DNA of 64,000 bases from Mycobacterium gallinarum (GCF_010726765.1 NZ_AP022601.1:1922001-1986000); one strand, 5' to 3'; shown: positions 35,033-43,187, counted from the first letter of the stretch. Translations and numbers: made by a program. The notes: generated from the sequence alone by a model not told the origin.

Positions 35033-36075
35033 GCTCGTGCCTTCCCAAGGCTTTCACCGAGTATTCCGGTCGGCCGAATCAGCAGCACCAGAACGAGCAG
35101 GACGAACGCCACCACGTCGCGCCACTGGGTACCGAACACCGCCTGCCCGTAGTTCTCCATGATCCCGAGCAGCAGTCCACCCAATAGCGCGCCGCGCAGG
35201 TTGCCGATACCGCCGAGGACGGCGGCGGAGAATGCCTTGATGCCGAGCAGGAATCCGCCGGAGTAGATGATCCCCTGCGGCACCTTCAGCGTGTACAGCA
35301 GCGCGGCCGCACCGGCGAGCAGACCACCGAGCAGGAACGTCGTCATGATGATGCGTTCGCGGGAGACGCCCATCAGGGTCGCCGTGGTGGGGTCCTGGGC
35401 GACGGCGCGGATGCCCCGGCCGAACTTCGTTCGATTGATCGCCATATCGGTCAGCAGGGCGAAGATCAGCGCGGAGGCGACGATCACCAACGTGACGTTG
35501 GAGACCGTCGCACCGAAGATGGTGAACTGCGTCTTGGGCTGCATCAAGATGATCGGCTGCTGAGCGTTGCTACCGCCGTAACCCGGGAGCAGCTTGGGCA
35601 GCACGAAGTGCACGAACTCCTGCAGCACGAACGACATACCGATCGCCGTGATCAAAAACGTCAAGGATCGCGCCCCACGTTTTCGCAGCGGCCGGTACGC
35701 GATGAACTCCAGGCCGACCGCCGCCGAGCCCGACACCAGCATCGCGAAAAGCATTGCGACGCCGAGGTACAGCACCGTGAGCGCTACGCCTTTCTCGTAG
35801 TCGTTACCGCTCGGGGTGAAACCCAGGATGATGTCGAGGCAGAAATAGGCGCCGAACATGCCGAGCATGAAGATCTCGGAATGCGCGAAGTTGATCAGAC
35901 GGAGCACTCCGAACACCAGCGTGTAGCCGACAGCCACCAGCGCGTAGATCGCGCCCCAGGACAGGCCGTCGATCGTCAACTGCCAGAAGCCATTTCGCAG
36001 GCCGTCGAGGTTGAAGTTGATGTTCGCGGCCAGACAGGCGTACTGGGCTCCGTGGTCCACGCACTGGGAAATCAC
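35029..36075 (-). CDS. livH: Branched-chain amino acid ABC permease (LivH)
   Basis: A 348-residue permease with about eight membrane segments. It has the LivH hallmark GLSWGAIYALVAVGYTLVFGVLRLINFAHSE, split by short gaps, and the cytoplasmic coupling loop RAVAQDPTTATLMGVSRERI, with GGIGNLRGALLGGLLLG near the C-terminus. The N-terminal stretch before the first helix carries two Cys (MISQCVDHGAQYACLAAN) and is longer than usual. It follows livK by 82 nt containing a hairpin. Confidence 0.93.
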   Translation of the reverse strand: MISQCVDHGAQYACLAANINFNLDGLRNGFWQLTIDGLSWGAIYALVAVGYTLVFGVLRLINFAHSEIFMLGMFGAYFCLDIILGFTPSGNDYEKGVALTVLYLGVAMLFAMLVSGSAAVGLEFIAYRPLRKRGARSLTFLITAIGMSFVLQEFVHFVLPKLLPGYGGSNAQQPIILMQPKTQFTIFGATVSNVTLVIVASALIFALLTDMAINRTKFGRGIRAVAQDPTTATLMGVSRERIIMTTFLLGGLLAGAAALLYTLKVPQGIIYSGGFLLGIKAFSAAVLGGIGNLRGALLGGLLLGIMENYGQAVFGTQWRDVVAFVLLVLVLLIRPTGILGESLGKARA

Positions 36076-36108
36076 CGGCGGCGGCTCCTTGCAAATTCAC
36101 TGTGCGAA

Positions 36109-36148
36109 CGAGAACGCGCCCGAGCCCTTTGGTCTCGGACGCGTCTCG
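36109..36148 (-). promoter_or_regulatory. Intercistronic hairpin between livK and livH
   Basis: Imperfect inverted repeat, left arm 36109-36124 and right arm 36134-36148, pairing CGAGA/TCTCG, CGCG/CGCG and CCGAG/CTCGG with one bulge and one mismatch. It starts 10 nt after the livK stop on the minus strand. Hairpins here in binding-protein-dependent operons usually protect or attenuate the mRNA so that the binding protein is made in excess; that role is inferred. Confidence 0.5.
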
Positions 36149-36157
36149 AGCAGCTTC

Positions 36158-37375
36158 CTACTGAACTTTGTAGATCCAGATCAATGTCGTGGTCAGCTCG
36201 CCCGTCGGGGTCCACTGGTACTTGCGACCGACGCCCTGGCCGTCGTACGTACGCACGAACTCCAGCAGGTCTGGCCGCGTGATCTTGCCGGAGTCGATGC
36301 CCTTCAGCAGGATCGCGCCCAGATCGTAACCCTCGACGCTGTAGGTCCCCGGCTCCTGGTTGAAGGCCTTCTTGTAATCCTCCGCGAAGGTGCCGGTGGC
36401 GGGGCCGCAGGGGCAGGCCAAAACCGCATCCTTGGACGCCTCACCCGCCTGCTTGACGAACTCGGGATCCTTGGTGCCGTCGGCGCTGACGAAGGTGCCC
36501 TCGAAGCCGCCGTCCTTGAGCTGCTGGACGAACGGAGCCGCCTCGGCGTAGTACCCGGCGAAGAACACCGAGTCTGGGCTGGCGCCCTTCACCTGAGTCA
36601 CCGCGGCGGAGAAGTCCTTGTCGCCCTTCTTCACCGAGATGTTGCACGCCGAATCGGCAATCGGGCCCAACGTTTCCCGGACCGCCTGGGCCAGGCCCAG
36701 ACCGTAGTCAGTGCTGTCGTCGACCACGCACACCTTCTTGTGGCCCAGTGTGTTCTTCAAATAGTTGGCGACCGACGGCCCCTGCACGCCATCGTTGGCC
36801 AGGCCGCGGAAGAAGGTCTTCCATCCCTTCTCCGAGAGCGTGACGTTGGTGGCCGACGCCGTGGCGGCAACCAGGCCGGCCTGGTTGAACACGTCGCCGG
36901 TGGCGTTGGTCTCGCCGGAGAAGGCCGGTCCGATCAGGCCGATGGTGAAGGCGTCGTTGATGATCTGCGGTGCGACCTGGGTGGCCTTCTGCGGATCGCC
37001 TTCGGTGTCGAATGTCTTCAACTGCACCTGGCAGCCCTTGTTGGCGGCGTTGTGCTGGTCGACGGCGAGCTGGATGCCGTTCTTGATATTGATGCCCAGC
37101 GCGGCATCCGGCCCGTTCAGCGCGCCCGCCATGGCCAGGGACACGGGCGGGCACTGTGCGTTGCCGTCACCGGCGGGATCAAGCGGCGTCACACCTTCGG
37201 GTGGCTTGACCTCAGTGCCGTTTTCGTCGATCTGGACCTGTTCGACGATCTTCAGGTCACTGGGTGCCGCGCCGTCCTCGCTCGGCTCGGATTGTTGTTG
37301 GCAGCCGGCTATGCCGAGCACAACCAAACTTGCGCTACCGATAGCAAATGCTTTCCGTGCCACGCGACCGCGCAC
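36158..37375 (-). CDS. livK: Branched-chain amino acid ABC substrate-binding lipoprotein (LivK)
   Basis: A 405-residue type I periplasmic-binding-protein-fold receptor anchored outside the membrane. A signal peptide ends in lipobox GIAGC (Cys 25), followed by an acidic linker (QQSEPSEDG). Family segments are GPDAALGINIKNGIQLAVDQHN, VGPAFSGE-like IGLIGPAFSGETNATG and KKVCVVDDSTDYGLGLAQAV. It is first in the liv operon and preceded by a 199-nt gene-free spacer (37376-37574) that should contain the operon promoter. Confidence 0.93.
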   Translation of the reverse strand: MRGRVARKAFAIGSASLVVLGIAGCQQQSEPSEDGAAPSDLKIVEQVQIDENGTEVKPPEGVTPLDPAGDGNAQCPPVSLAMAGALNGPDAALGINIKNGIQLAVDQHNAANKGCQVQLKTFDTEGDPQKATQVAPQIINDAFTIGLIGPAFSGETNATGDVFNQAGLVAATASATNVTLSEKGWKTFFRGLANDGVQGPSVANYLKNTLGHKKVCVVDDSTDYGLGLAQAVRETLGPIADSACNISVKKGDKDFSAAVTQVKGASPDSVFFAGYYAEAAPFVQQLKDGGFEGTFVSADGTKDPEFVKQAGEASKDAVLACPCGPATGTFAEDYKKAFNQEPGTYSVEGYDLGAILLKGIDSGKITRPDLLEFVRTYDGQGVGRKYQWTPTGELTTTLIWIYKVQ

Positions 37376-37574
37376 GCTTCACCTCCGGGTTAATGTTTTC
37401 GTCGGCATCATCGGCCCTGCCCAGGTCGGCGGGGGCGGCGATGCTTCGGGACGACCATAGCCAACACATGGCGGCAGTGCGTGATGTTGACGAAGGGACC
37501 GTGTCGATCTGGTGGGCAATCGGGCCAAACCGCGGCGTCGGAAACGAACAATTAACGGTTGGCCGGGGTAATCG

Positions 37575-38207
37575 CTAGGTCGACGGGGACGCGTCGGTGG
37601 GCGTGTCGAGGGTCTCCAGTACGACCTCAGCTACGCGCTTCATGGTGGTACGGCGATCCATCGCCGCGCGCTGAATCCACTTGAACGCCTCAGGCTCGGT
37701 CATCCCCTGGTTGGCTTGCAGCAAACCCTTCGCGCGCTCGACCAGTTTTCGGGTCTCCAACCGATCCGACAGCTCGGCGACTTCACGCTCCAGTGCGGCG
37801 ATTTCACTGAACCGACTCACCGCCACCTCGATGGCCGGAATGAGGTCGTTGATGTTGAAGGGCTTGACCAGATATGCCATGGCGCCGGCGTCGCGGGCCC
37901 GCTCGACGAGCTCGCGCTGACTGAACGCGGTGAGAATGACGATCGGAGCGATCCGCTTACCCGCGATCTCCGATGCGGCATCGATACCGTCGCGACGAGG
38001 CATCTTCACGTCCATGATCACCAGGTCGGGCTTCAGGCTCTCGGCCAGGTCGACGGCCTCCTGCCCGTCGCCGGCCTCACCGACGATTTCGTAACCCTCT
38101 TCGCGCAGCATCTCGGCCAGGTCCATCCGGATGAGCGCTTCGTCTTCGGCGACGAGAACGCGTCGTGGTTTCTCGTTGCCGGCCGGTGACTCAGGAGGAA
38201 CTGCCAT
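37575..38207 (-). CDS. pdtaR: Two-component response regulator with ANTAR RNA-binding domain (PdtaR)
   Basis: A response regulator acting as an antiterminator. The receiver domain (residues about 18-135) has the acidic pair EDEAL, phospho-acceptor Asp in LVIMDVKMPRRDG and the switch Lys in AYLVKPF. A coiled-coil linker (EIAALEREVAELSDRLETRKL) leads to the ANTAR domain (ERAKGLLQANQGMTEPEAFKWIQRAAMDRR). In M. tuberculosis Rv1626 pairs with the sensor PdtaS encoded elsewhere. I place the start at ATG 38207 (MAVPPESPAGNEK); 38216 is an alternative. No SD is visible at either. Confidence 0.95.
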   Translation of the reverse strand: MAVPPESPAGNEKPRRVLVAEDEALIRMDLAEMLREEGYEIVGEAGDGQEAVDLAESLKPDLVIMDVKMPRRDGIDAASEIAGKRIAPIVILTAFSQRELVERARDAGAMAYLVKPFNINDLIPAIEVAVSRFSEIAALEREVAELSDRLETRKLVERAKGLLQANQGMTEPEAFKWIQRAAMDRRTTMKRVAEVVLETLDTPTDASPST

Positions 38208-38295
38208 GGAAGACATTGTGGCGGTAGCGGCCGCGATCAGCGACCTCGGGGGCATCCTCTATGGTGGAAGGCCGCTGCGTTGCCGACGCGCGAAC

Positions 38296-38372
38296 GCCCT
38301 CGTATCCCAATTGGCAGAGGAAACGGATTCAAAACCCGTCCAGTGTGAGTTCGAGTCTCACCGAGGGCACCA
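38296..38372 (+). tRNA. tRNA-Leu (CAA), attB/attL host of the integrated element
   Basis: 74 nt plus an encoded CCA at 38370-38372. The acceptor stem GCCCTCG pairs with CGAGGGC, and the T arm GTGAG/CTCAC encloses TTCGAGT. The anticodon loop TTCAAAA gives CAA (Leu). The gene has no long variable arm, which is unusual for tRNA-Leu, and the base of the anticodon stem has an A-C mismatch. Its 3' half is supplied by the element and is repeated at 60620-60663. Confidence 0.88.
38328..38371 (+). repeat. attL core, 44 bp
   Basis: Runs from TTCAAAACCC in the anticodon loop through the T arm to GGGCACC at the tRNA 3' end. It is identical over 44 bp to 60620-60663; the bases on either side differ. This places the crossover inside the tRNA 3' half and keeps the tRNA functional. 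Confidence 0.93.
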
Positions 38373-38417
38373 GAAATACCAGGTAACGGCCAGAATCAGC
38401 TCCGAGCAGGCCAGGTT

Positions 38418-38438
38418 CAGCCCGCAGTCAGCCCGCAG
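38418..38438 (+). repeat. Left arm-type integrase site: tandem 11-bp repeat
   Basis: Two direct copies of CAGCCCGCAG, at 38418-38427 and 38429-38438, separated by one T. The same 21-bp arrangement occurs just inside the right end at 60470-60490. Location between attL and the integrase start suggests arm-type binding sites for Int (or Xis). Confidence 0.65.
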
Positions 38439-38448
38439 CGCCTAGAAT

Positions 38449-39795
38449 GTGCCTATGACGACCAGGCGTAATCCCCGTGCAGGAGTGGAGGATCGCTGGC
38501 ACCGGGCAGCCCGCAGAGGCGAGGCCGTGATGTACCCCGCAGACGCCAGTCCCAGCGACGCGGCCTGGTGCATCGACAAGACCCACGGCGCGGTAGGAAC
38601 TAAGGTCTGCACCCGTCGTCATGGCCGAGGGCAGCGCTGGCAGGCCCGATGGGTCGGCGGCGGCCACGAGCGGTCTAAGAGCTTCGCAAAGAAGGCTGAC
38701 GCTGAGGCGCATGTCAAGCAGGTGACCTCCGACGTCTTCACCGGGACCTACGTCGACACGGCACGCTCGGCGGTCACGTTCGGCACCGTCGCCGAGGCCT
38801 GGCTCAAGACCAAGGAATCGGCCAACCGAGCACCCAAGACAATCGCTGGCTATCGGGGCCTGCTGGACGTCACGATCCTGCCCAAGTGGAAAGACGTCCC
38901 GCTGCGCGACATTGACCACGAGAAGGTCCAGGACTGGATTACGTGGTTGTCAACTGATCCAGCGGCACGGCAGCACAAGAAGAAGGGGAAGGAAGATACG
39001 GGCCTCTCCCCCGCCCGCGTAATCCAAGTGCACCAGGTGTTGCACCAGGTGCTCGCCTACGCGGTGAAACCCATGAAACGGATCTCTACCAATCCTGCGG
39101 ACGGAACCGAGCTCCCCAGCAAGCCCGCGAGCAAGGGGCTGGCGCTCACTCACGATCAGGTGCGCAAACTTGCCGATGCGATGGTCACCGCCGAGGCCAA
39201 TGTTCGCCGCCGCAGTGATACGCGCACAGCGCAGGTATCGCCGCACGCCTTGGCCACCATGGTGCGGTTCCTCGCTTATACAGGCCTACGATTCGGCGAG
39301 TGCGCTGCGCTGCGGGTGGGTGACGTCGACACTGAGAACCGCCGCATCTGGGTGACCAAGTCCATCACTGGCGTACGCGGCCATGGTCGCATCGAGGGAG
39401 ACACCAAGACTCACCAGAGGCGCTCGGTGCCGATCCTGACCACCGAACTGGCCGAAGAGCTGGAGCGTGTCGTGACTGGCCGTGACCCGTCAGAGTTCCT
39501 ATTTCCCGGTCCCGATGGTGACGCCATGACCATCGGATGGTTCCGTGTGCGGTTTGACCGGGCCGTGGCCACGCTGGGCATAGAGGGCGTCACGCCGCAC
39601 ACGTTGCGGCATACCGCCGGATCGCTGGCCATCAGCGAGGTCGGCAGCGTCCTCACCGCATCCAAGTTGCTCGGCCACCGCAACGTCTCGACGACCGCGA
39701 ATGTGTACTCGCACATGCTGGAAGGCGACTGGGACAAGCTCGCCACCGCAATGGATTCCGCTGCCCGCAAGGCCGCCAACGTTGAAGCCCGTTGA
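38449..39795 (+). CDS. int: Tyrosine site-specific integrase
   Basis: A 448-residue phage-type integrase. An N-terminal arm-binding region (to about 105) is followed by a SAM-like core-binding domain (VTFGTVAEAWLKTKESANRA on) and the catalytic domain. Catalytic residues visible are Arg in YTGLRFGECAAL, Lys in DTKTHQRRSVP, His-x-x-Arg in TPHTLRHTAGS, His in LLGHRN and nucleophile Tyr in NVYSHML near residue 419. GTG 38449 or ATG 38455 is the start. It lies 78 nt from attL and reads into the element, the usual layout for tRNA-targeting integrases. Confidence 0.96.
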   Translation: MPMTTRRNPRAGVEDRWHRAARRGEAVMYPADASPSDAAWCIDKTHGAVGTKVCTRRHGRGQRWQARWVGGGHERSKSFAKKADAEAHVKQVTSDVFTGTYVDTARSAVTFGTVAEAWLKTKESANRAPKTIAGYRGLLDVTILPKWKDVPLRDIDHEKVQDWITWLSTDPAARQHKKKGKEDTGLSPARVIQVHQVLHQVLAYAVKPMKRISTNPADGTELPSKPASKGLALTHDQVRKLADAMVTAEANVRRRSDTRTAQVSPHALATMVRFLAYTGLRFGECAALRVGDVDTENRRIWVTKSITGVRGHGRIEGDTKTHQRRSVPILTTELAEELERVVTGRDPSEFLFPGPDGDAMTIGWFRVRFDRAVATLGIEGVTPHTLRHTAGSLAISEVGSVLTASKLLGHRNVSTTANVYSHMLEGDWDKLATAMDSAARKAANVEAR

Positions 39796-39959
39796 CCACC
39801 AATCACACTGTTGTTGTAAGATTGCGGGTGAGGACCTCTCGGCGACCTTTCTTGGCGCTTTCAGAGCGGTAATCAAAGATCCCGGACTGGCCACCATCGA
39901 GCGCCTTTATCGGACACACACACGATTGTTTTGTGTTGTGCTCGAAAGGAATGCTTGTC

Positions 39960-40235
39960 ATGAGCGCCAATGTCACCGAAGTCATTTCTCCCCCCGTGCT
40001 GTTATGCCCGCACTGCATTGCGCTGCAGGCTCATTCAGATCCTCCCGACCGCATGAGCACGCGGGAGGCAGCCCGGTACACCGGACTGGCCGACGCCACG
40101 CTCCGGTACTACAGGCACGCCAATATCGGGCCGGTGTCCTATCGCATCGGCTCCAAGGTCTTCTACGACCGTGCTGACCTCGACGTGTGGCTCGCCGACC
40201 AGCGCGCCGCAAGTGTGCGCGGTGGTGCCCAATGA
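39960..40235 (+). CDS. Excisionase-like winged-helix DNA-binding protein
   Basis: A 91-residue protein. ATG 39960 has GAAAGGA 9 nt upstream; an in-frame ATG at 39951 abuts that site and is less likely. The C-terminal half is an HTH_17/MerR-type wing helix (STREAARYTGLADATLRYYR, then YRIGSKVFYDRADLDVWLAD), as in Xis proteins of actinobacterial elements. The N-terminus has CPHC of unknown role. Upstream 39796-39959 is non-coding; near 39916-39940 lies a GT/CA-rich imperfect inverted repeat just ahead of the RBS, which could be an operator. Confidence 0.78.
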   Translation: MSANVTEVISPPVLLCPHCIALQAHSDPPDRMSTREAARYTGLADATLRYYRHANIGPVSYRIGSKVFYDRADLDVWLADQRAASVRGGAQ

Positions 40236-40363
40236 GCATGCACCTTAACGCTTCTCAGCATGATCGTGAGCGCATCGAGGACACCGGCATGGTTGATCCT
40301 GACGAATGCGTCGGTGCCGATCCTCACGCCGTGCATTTCGAGGCGGCGCTGGCCGATGAGTAA
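40232..40363 (+). CDS. 43-aa acidic ORF coupled between excisionase and initiator
   Basis: ATG 40232 overlaps the excisionase stop (ATGA), and the ORF ends at TAA 40363, 8 nt inside the next gene (ATGAGTAA). The product is His/Asp/Glu-rich (MSMHLNASQHDRERIEDTG, then PDECVGADPHAVHFEAAL). The tight overlaps on both sides argue that it is translated and couples translation of the initiator. No domain recognised. Confidence 0.6.
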   Translation: MSMHLNASQHDRERIEDTGMVDPDECVGADPHAVHFEAALADE

Positions 40364-41873
40364 CGAAACAGCCCCGGGCAACCCGGGGCCGCGCCCGAAC
40401 AGTCTCAACGCCAATCAAGACCCAGCCCATCCTAATACCTCCCAGGGGTATTTCGTCATGGTTCCTGTCTCGTTGTTCGGCAAGGTGCCTGTGAGGAGTA
40501 TCGGCGTGTATGCAGCACTGCGGTCATTCGCCTGTGGCACCGAATCGTGCTCGCCGACAGAGGCCGATGTAGCCGACCGCCTGGACGTGAGCGCGGACAC
40601 CGTCGGACGCGCTCGTCGGGACCTGATCAATGCCAAGGCCATCACCGTCGCCGTCGGCAAGGGGGCCAATGGCGGGCGTTACGAGTACACGTTCGCGGCC
40701 AGCGGTGGCCGATGGGCGAAGCTGCCGTCGGCACTGCTCGGTCGAGTCAGCCCCACCGAGATCGGGATCTATGCGGTGCTGCGGAGCTTCGAAGGTCACC
40801 AAGGCTGCTACCCGAAGGTCGAAACGTTGGCCAGACGGGCGGGAATTGGCCAACGACAGGTACAGCGATACCTACGAAATCTGTGCACGGCCAAGGTCAT
40901 TGACGTCGTTGGTCGAGTCAACGACCAGCAACGTACAACGTCGAACTTCTATTACTTCCCTGACCTGCGGCTCACTGCACAGTTGACCGCAGATATGACA
41001 CCCACCTCACCGCAAATACGACACCGGGTTGACCGCAAATGTGACACACAAACTAGAACTAATAACCAGAACCTCTATCCAGAACAGGCTGGCTGGAGCG
41101 CGGCTGTGCCGCGCAACCCTCTAGCGGATGGATCTAGCGAAGGTCTATGGCCAGCAAGTAGACCACCAGGTGATCACCTGGTGGTACCTGGTGAAAATGC
41201 GGTAGGCCCTGGTGATCACCTGGTCGACTCCGTAGTAGCACCTGGTGAATCATTTGGTGATCACCTGGTCAACTCCAAGGAGAACATATTGGTAGCACCC
41301 GGTGATCACCTGGCCAACCACCTGGTAGCTCCTGGAGATCGTCGTGGAGGTCAGTCTGACCGCACTGGCGGTCAACTTGACCACCGTGGAGATCACCGTG
41401 CTGGTCGTGGAGATCACAGTGATGGTTGGTCTGATCACCGTGGAAACCCCACACCTGAGCAGGACCTGGATACCAACGATTCACAAGTGCGCGAATCATT
41501 GATAGACAGCTTGGTCAACCTGATGGCCGAAAAGTCTGCAGCCCTTGGACGCAATGCTCCCAACCAGTCAAAGCGGGAATCGTGGAGTAAGTCAGCTCGT
41601 CGGATTTTGTTCAGTGACCAGCGTGACTATGGCGAGGTCTACAGCCTTCTGGATAAGGCCATGACCGACCACTACTGGTCGGGCCGGATCAAGAACTTGT
41701 TCACCTTCGCTGAGAATTACGACCAGATCCGTGACGAGTTCAACAAGCGTCCACCTCGCCACATGAACCAGGAACGCCGTGAGAAGAGACGTGCCCAGCG
41801 CATCGAAACAGCAAGTACGCCAGTGAAAAAGGAACATGTGAGTCTCGGGCTAACCAGGCTTAGTGATCTTTGA
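40356..41873 (+). CDS. Replication initiator-like protein with two wHTH domains
   Basis: A 505-residue protein. ATG 40356 overlaps the preceding small gene. Residues about 31-113 and 119-202 are two related HTH_36-type winged helices (VRSIGVYAALRSF with SADTVGRARRDL; TEIGIYAVLRSF with GQRQVQRYLRNL), so an internal duplication. Residues 205-365 are low complexity and contain four PGDHLV-type repeats. Residues 370-505 form a basic C-terminal domain (YWSGRIKNLFTFAENYDQIRDEF). DNA-binding N-terminus, disordered middle with repeated DNA, and a partner-binding C-terminus match the layout of lambda O and of RepA-type initiators. Function is inferred; no helicase or primase motif is present. Confidence 0.7.
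   Translation: MSNETAPGNPGPRPNSLNANQDPAHPNTSQGYFVMVPVSLFGKVPVRSIGVYAALRSFACGTESCSPTEADVADRLDVSADTVGRARRDLINAKAITVAVGKGANGGRYEYTFAASGGRWAKLPSALLGRVSPTEIGIYAVLRSFEGHQGCYPKVETLARRAGIGQRQVQRYLRNLCTAKVIDVVGRVNDQQRTTSNFYYFPDLRLTAQLTADMTPTSPQIRHRVDRKCDTQTRTNNQNLYPEQAGWSAAVPRNPLADGSSEGLWPASRPPGDHLVVPGENAVGPGDHLVDSVVAPGESFGDHLVNSKENILVAPGDHLANHLVAPGDRRGGQSDRTGGQLDHRGDHRAGRGDHSDGWSDHRGNPTPEQDLDTNDSQVRESLIDSLVNLMAEKSAALGRNAPNQSKRESWSKSARRILFSDQRDYGEVYSLLDKAMTDHYWSGRIKNLFTFAENYDQIRDEFNKRPPRHMNQERREKRRAQRIETASTPVKKEHVSLGLTRLSDL
40983..41047 (+). repeat. Three 19-bp iterons, 23-bp period, inside the initiator gene
   Basis: Copies at 40983-41001, 41006-41024 and 41029-41047, consensus TTGACCGCAAATRYGACAC (copy 2 begins CTC; copy 1 has CAGATA). 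The period of 23 bp is not a multiple of three, so the copies lie in different reading frames. The repeat is therefore kept for the DNA and not for the protein. AT-richer sequence follows at 41044-41080. Confidence 0.8.
41162..41310 (+). repeat. Four GGTGATCACC palindromes at 42-45-bp spacing
   Basis: Exact GGTGATCACC occurs at 41169-41178, 41211-41220, 41256-41265 and 41301-41310. The first is the centre of a perfect 24-bp palindrome, 41162-41185. Degenerate copies follow near 41388, 41409 and 41429 (GGAGATCACC, GGAGATCACA, TCTGATCACC) at about 21-bp spacing. All exact copies are in frame, encoding GDHL, so selection on protein cannot be excluded for this set. Together with the iterons they suggest an origin. 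Confidence 0.7.
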
Positions 41874-41892
41874 CCGAAAAGAGGAATAACCT

Positions 41893-42069
41893 GTGATTCC
41901 CAACCATGAACAGCTCGGTCCGCTACCGCTGGAATGGTTTAACCGGGTCCGCACCGTCATGCACAGATGCGGCAGGCGCACGAAAGACGGTTACACGTGC
42001 CGCTACCTGGTTCAGATCCCCGGCGAACCCTGCTACTGGCACACCGACGCCAAGAAGGTCACGCCATGA
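41893..42069 (+). CDS. 58-aa zinc-finger-like small protein
   Basis: GTG 41893 has GAGGAA upstream at good distance; the stop overlaps the next ATG (CCATGA). The product contains CGRRTKDGYTCRYLV and, after GEP, CYWHT: a C-x9-C-x11-C-x2-H arrangement like the small single zinc-binding modules common in actinobacterial mobile elements. Role unknown; continues the initiator transcript. Confidence 0.6.
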   Translation: MIPNHEQLGPLPLEWFNRVRTVMHRCGRRTKDGYTCRYLVQIPGEPCYWHTDAKKVTP

Positions 42070-42326
42070 CCCTGGCACATAGGCGCGCACCAGAGGAGGG
42101 CACCAAGGAGTGGCTGATTGCGCACAAGCATGGCGACGGCTGCCCGATAGGCGAATGCCCGGATGGCCAAGCATCTTGGGGCTGCCTGAGTTCATCGAGT
42201 GCGGTCTATCGGGATGCCTCTGTGAGTACCGGTCGCTGTGACCGTGTCGGCACTGCGGATGTCGACCTGGAGGCCGGGGTACCCCAGTCGCTAAACCGAT
42301 TCCTCCCCGTCACTGGGATCAATTGA
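42066..42326 (+). CDS. Small hypothetical protein, overlaps upstream gene
   Basis: ATG 42066 overlaps the stop of the preceding gene by 4 nt. The 86-residue product begins MTLAHRRAPEEGTKEWLIAH and has Cys at CPIGECPDG and WGCLS, which may bind a metal; the second half is unremarkable. The 3' end overlaps the convergent DUF5677-like gene by 36 nt, so the true extent could be shorter. It is the last gene of the rightward int-to-rep module. Confidence 0.45.
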   Translation: MTLAHRRAPEEGTKEWLIAHKHGDGCPIGECPDGQASWGCLSSSSAVYRDASVSTGRCDRVGTADVDLEAGVPQSLNRFLPVTGIN

Positions 42327-43187
42327 GCCACCCATGGCGGCAAGTTCGTCCCGTACGTGCCCAAGTATTTCAGCGACTGTCGGTTCACGTCCCAGCCGTT
42401 CTCGGAGCATAGTCGGCCCCTCGATGAACCCGACCATCATGACTTGCAGCCGACGAGTTCTCTCGTAAGCATCGTCGAAATCGTCGCGGGCCATTAGCGG
42501 TTCGTAGTCGTCAGGAACTCCCAGCGCCACCGCACGAAGTAGCTCGATAGCCCAAAGTATTCGGTGGCCGTGTTCGAACATCTCGATGAACCCAAGCTCG
42601 CTATAGAAGGGCACCGGCTCTTCCAACGGGTCTGGACCTCGTGACGCTACCGCTGACGGTCCCGGGTTCACATGCAGGGCCTTGCTATGCGCTTTGTAGT
42701 CAATTGGTTCAAAGCCGTCGTTCGCGAAAGGCGGTACCCCACTGCGCTTTAGCCGCGTGCGCACAGTCGCTGGCCAGTACTTATTCCCAAGGCTGTCACC
42801 GGCGTTGAGCCACTCTTCAGCGTGGGACTGATCCTCACTCGCCGCAAAGTCCAGCAACAGGTACTCGATCTCCATCACGTCACGCATCGCGTCCGCTGCG
42901 ACGCCCTGGTAGCCGGAGAGCGTGGCCTCCAACGCGGTCTTATAGTCGCTCTTCACGCGCTGGATCAGGAACGCCACACCGGCTATGGCAGGTATCTCTG
43001 CGTAGGCCTTCACGGCGGCGTCCAGGTAGGCATAGAGCTGCTCCAGGCCGCGCAGGCGCGGCCCGTCGAGGAGGCTCGAAAGCCGTGCGGAGCGTCGCAT
43101 GTCGGCGACGGTCAGGGCCTCTGCGAGAAGCGGTGTCGGCCCCCGCAGCGACTTGAGCATGTCTCGGTACTCGGGAACGTCGGCCAT
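42291..43187 (-). CDS. DUF5677-like all-helical protein, possible defence or regulatory cargo
   Basis: A 298-residue protein without signal peptide. The centre reads DYKTALEATLSGYQGVAADA, then MEIEYLLLDFAASEDQSHAEEWLNA, and later DYKAHSKALHVNP. That spacing of a helical EIEYLL segment and a YxxxSKxxH motif resembles DUF5677-type proteins of mobile elements and defence islands. I cannot see a HEPN RxxxxH motif, so RNase activity is not supported. It faces away from the initiator module and starts the leftward cargo group. Confidence 0.55.
   Translation of the reverse strand: MADVPEYRDMLKSLRGPTPLLAEALTVADMRRSARLSSLLDGPRLRGLEQLYAYLDAAVKAYAEIPAIAGVAFLIQRVKSDYKTALEATLSGYQGVAADAMRDVMEIEYLLLDFAASEDQSHAEEWLNAGDSLGNKYWPATVRTRLKRSGVPPFANDGFEPIDYKAHSKALHVNPGPSAVASRGPDPLEEPVPFYSELGFIEMFEHGHRILWAIELLRAVALGVPDDYEPLMARDDFDDAYERTRRLQVMMVGFIEGPTMLRERLGREPTVAEILGHVRDELAAMGGSIDPSDGEESV

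Noticed and set aside
41162..41438. CRISPR-like array in the initiator gene
   Set aside because: The repeats are 10-bp palindromes inside a continuous coding frame, spacing is uneven with degenerate copies, and no cas gene is present.
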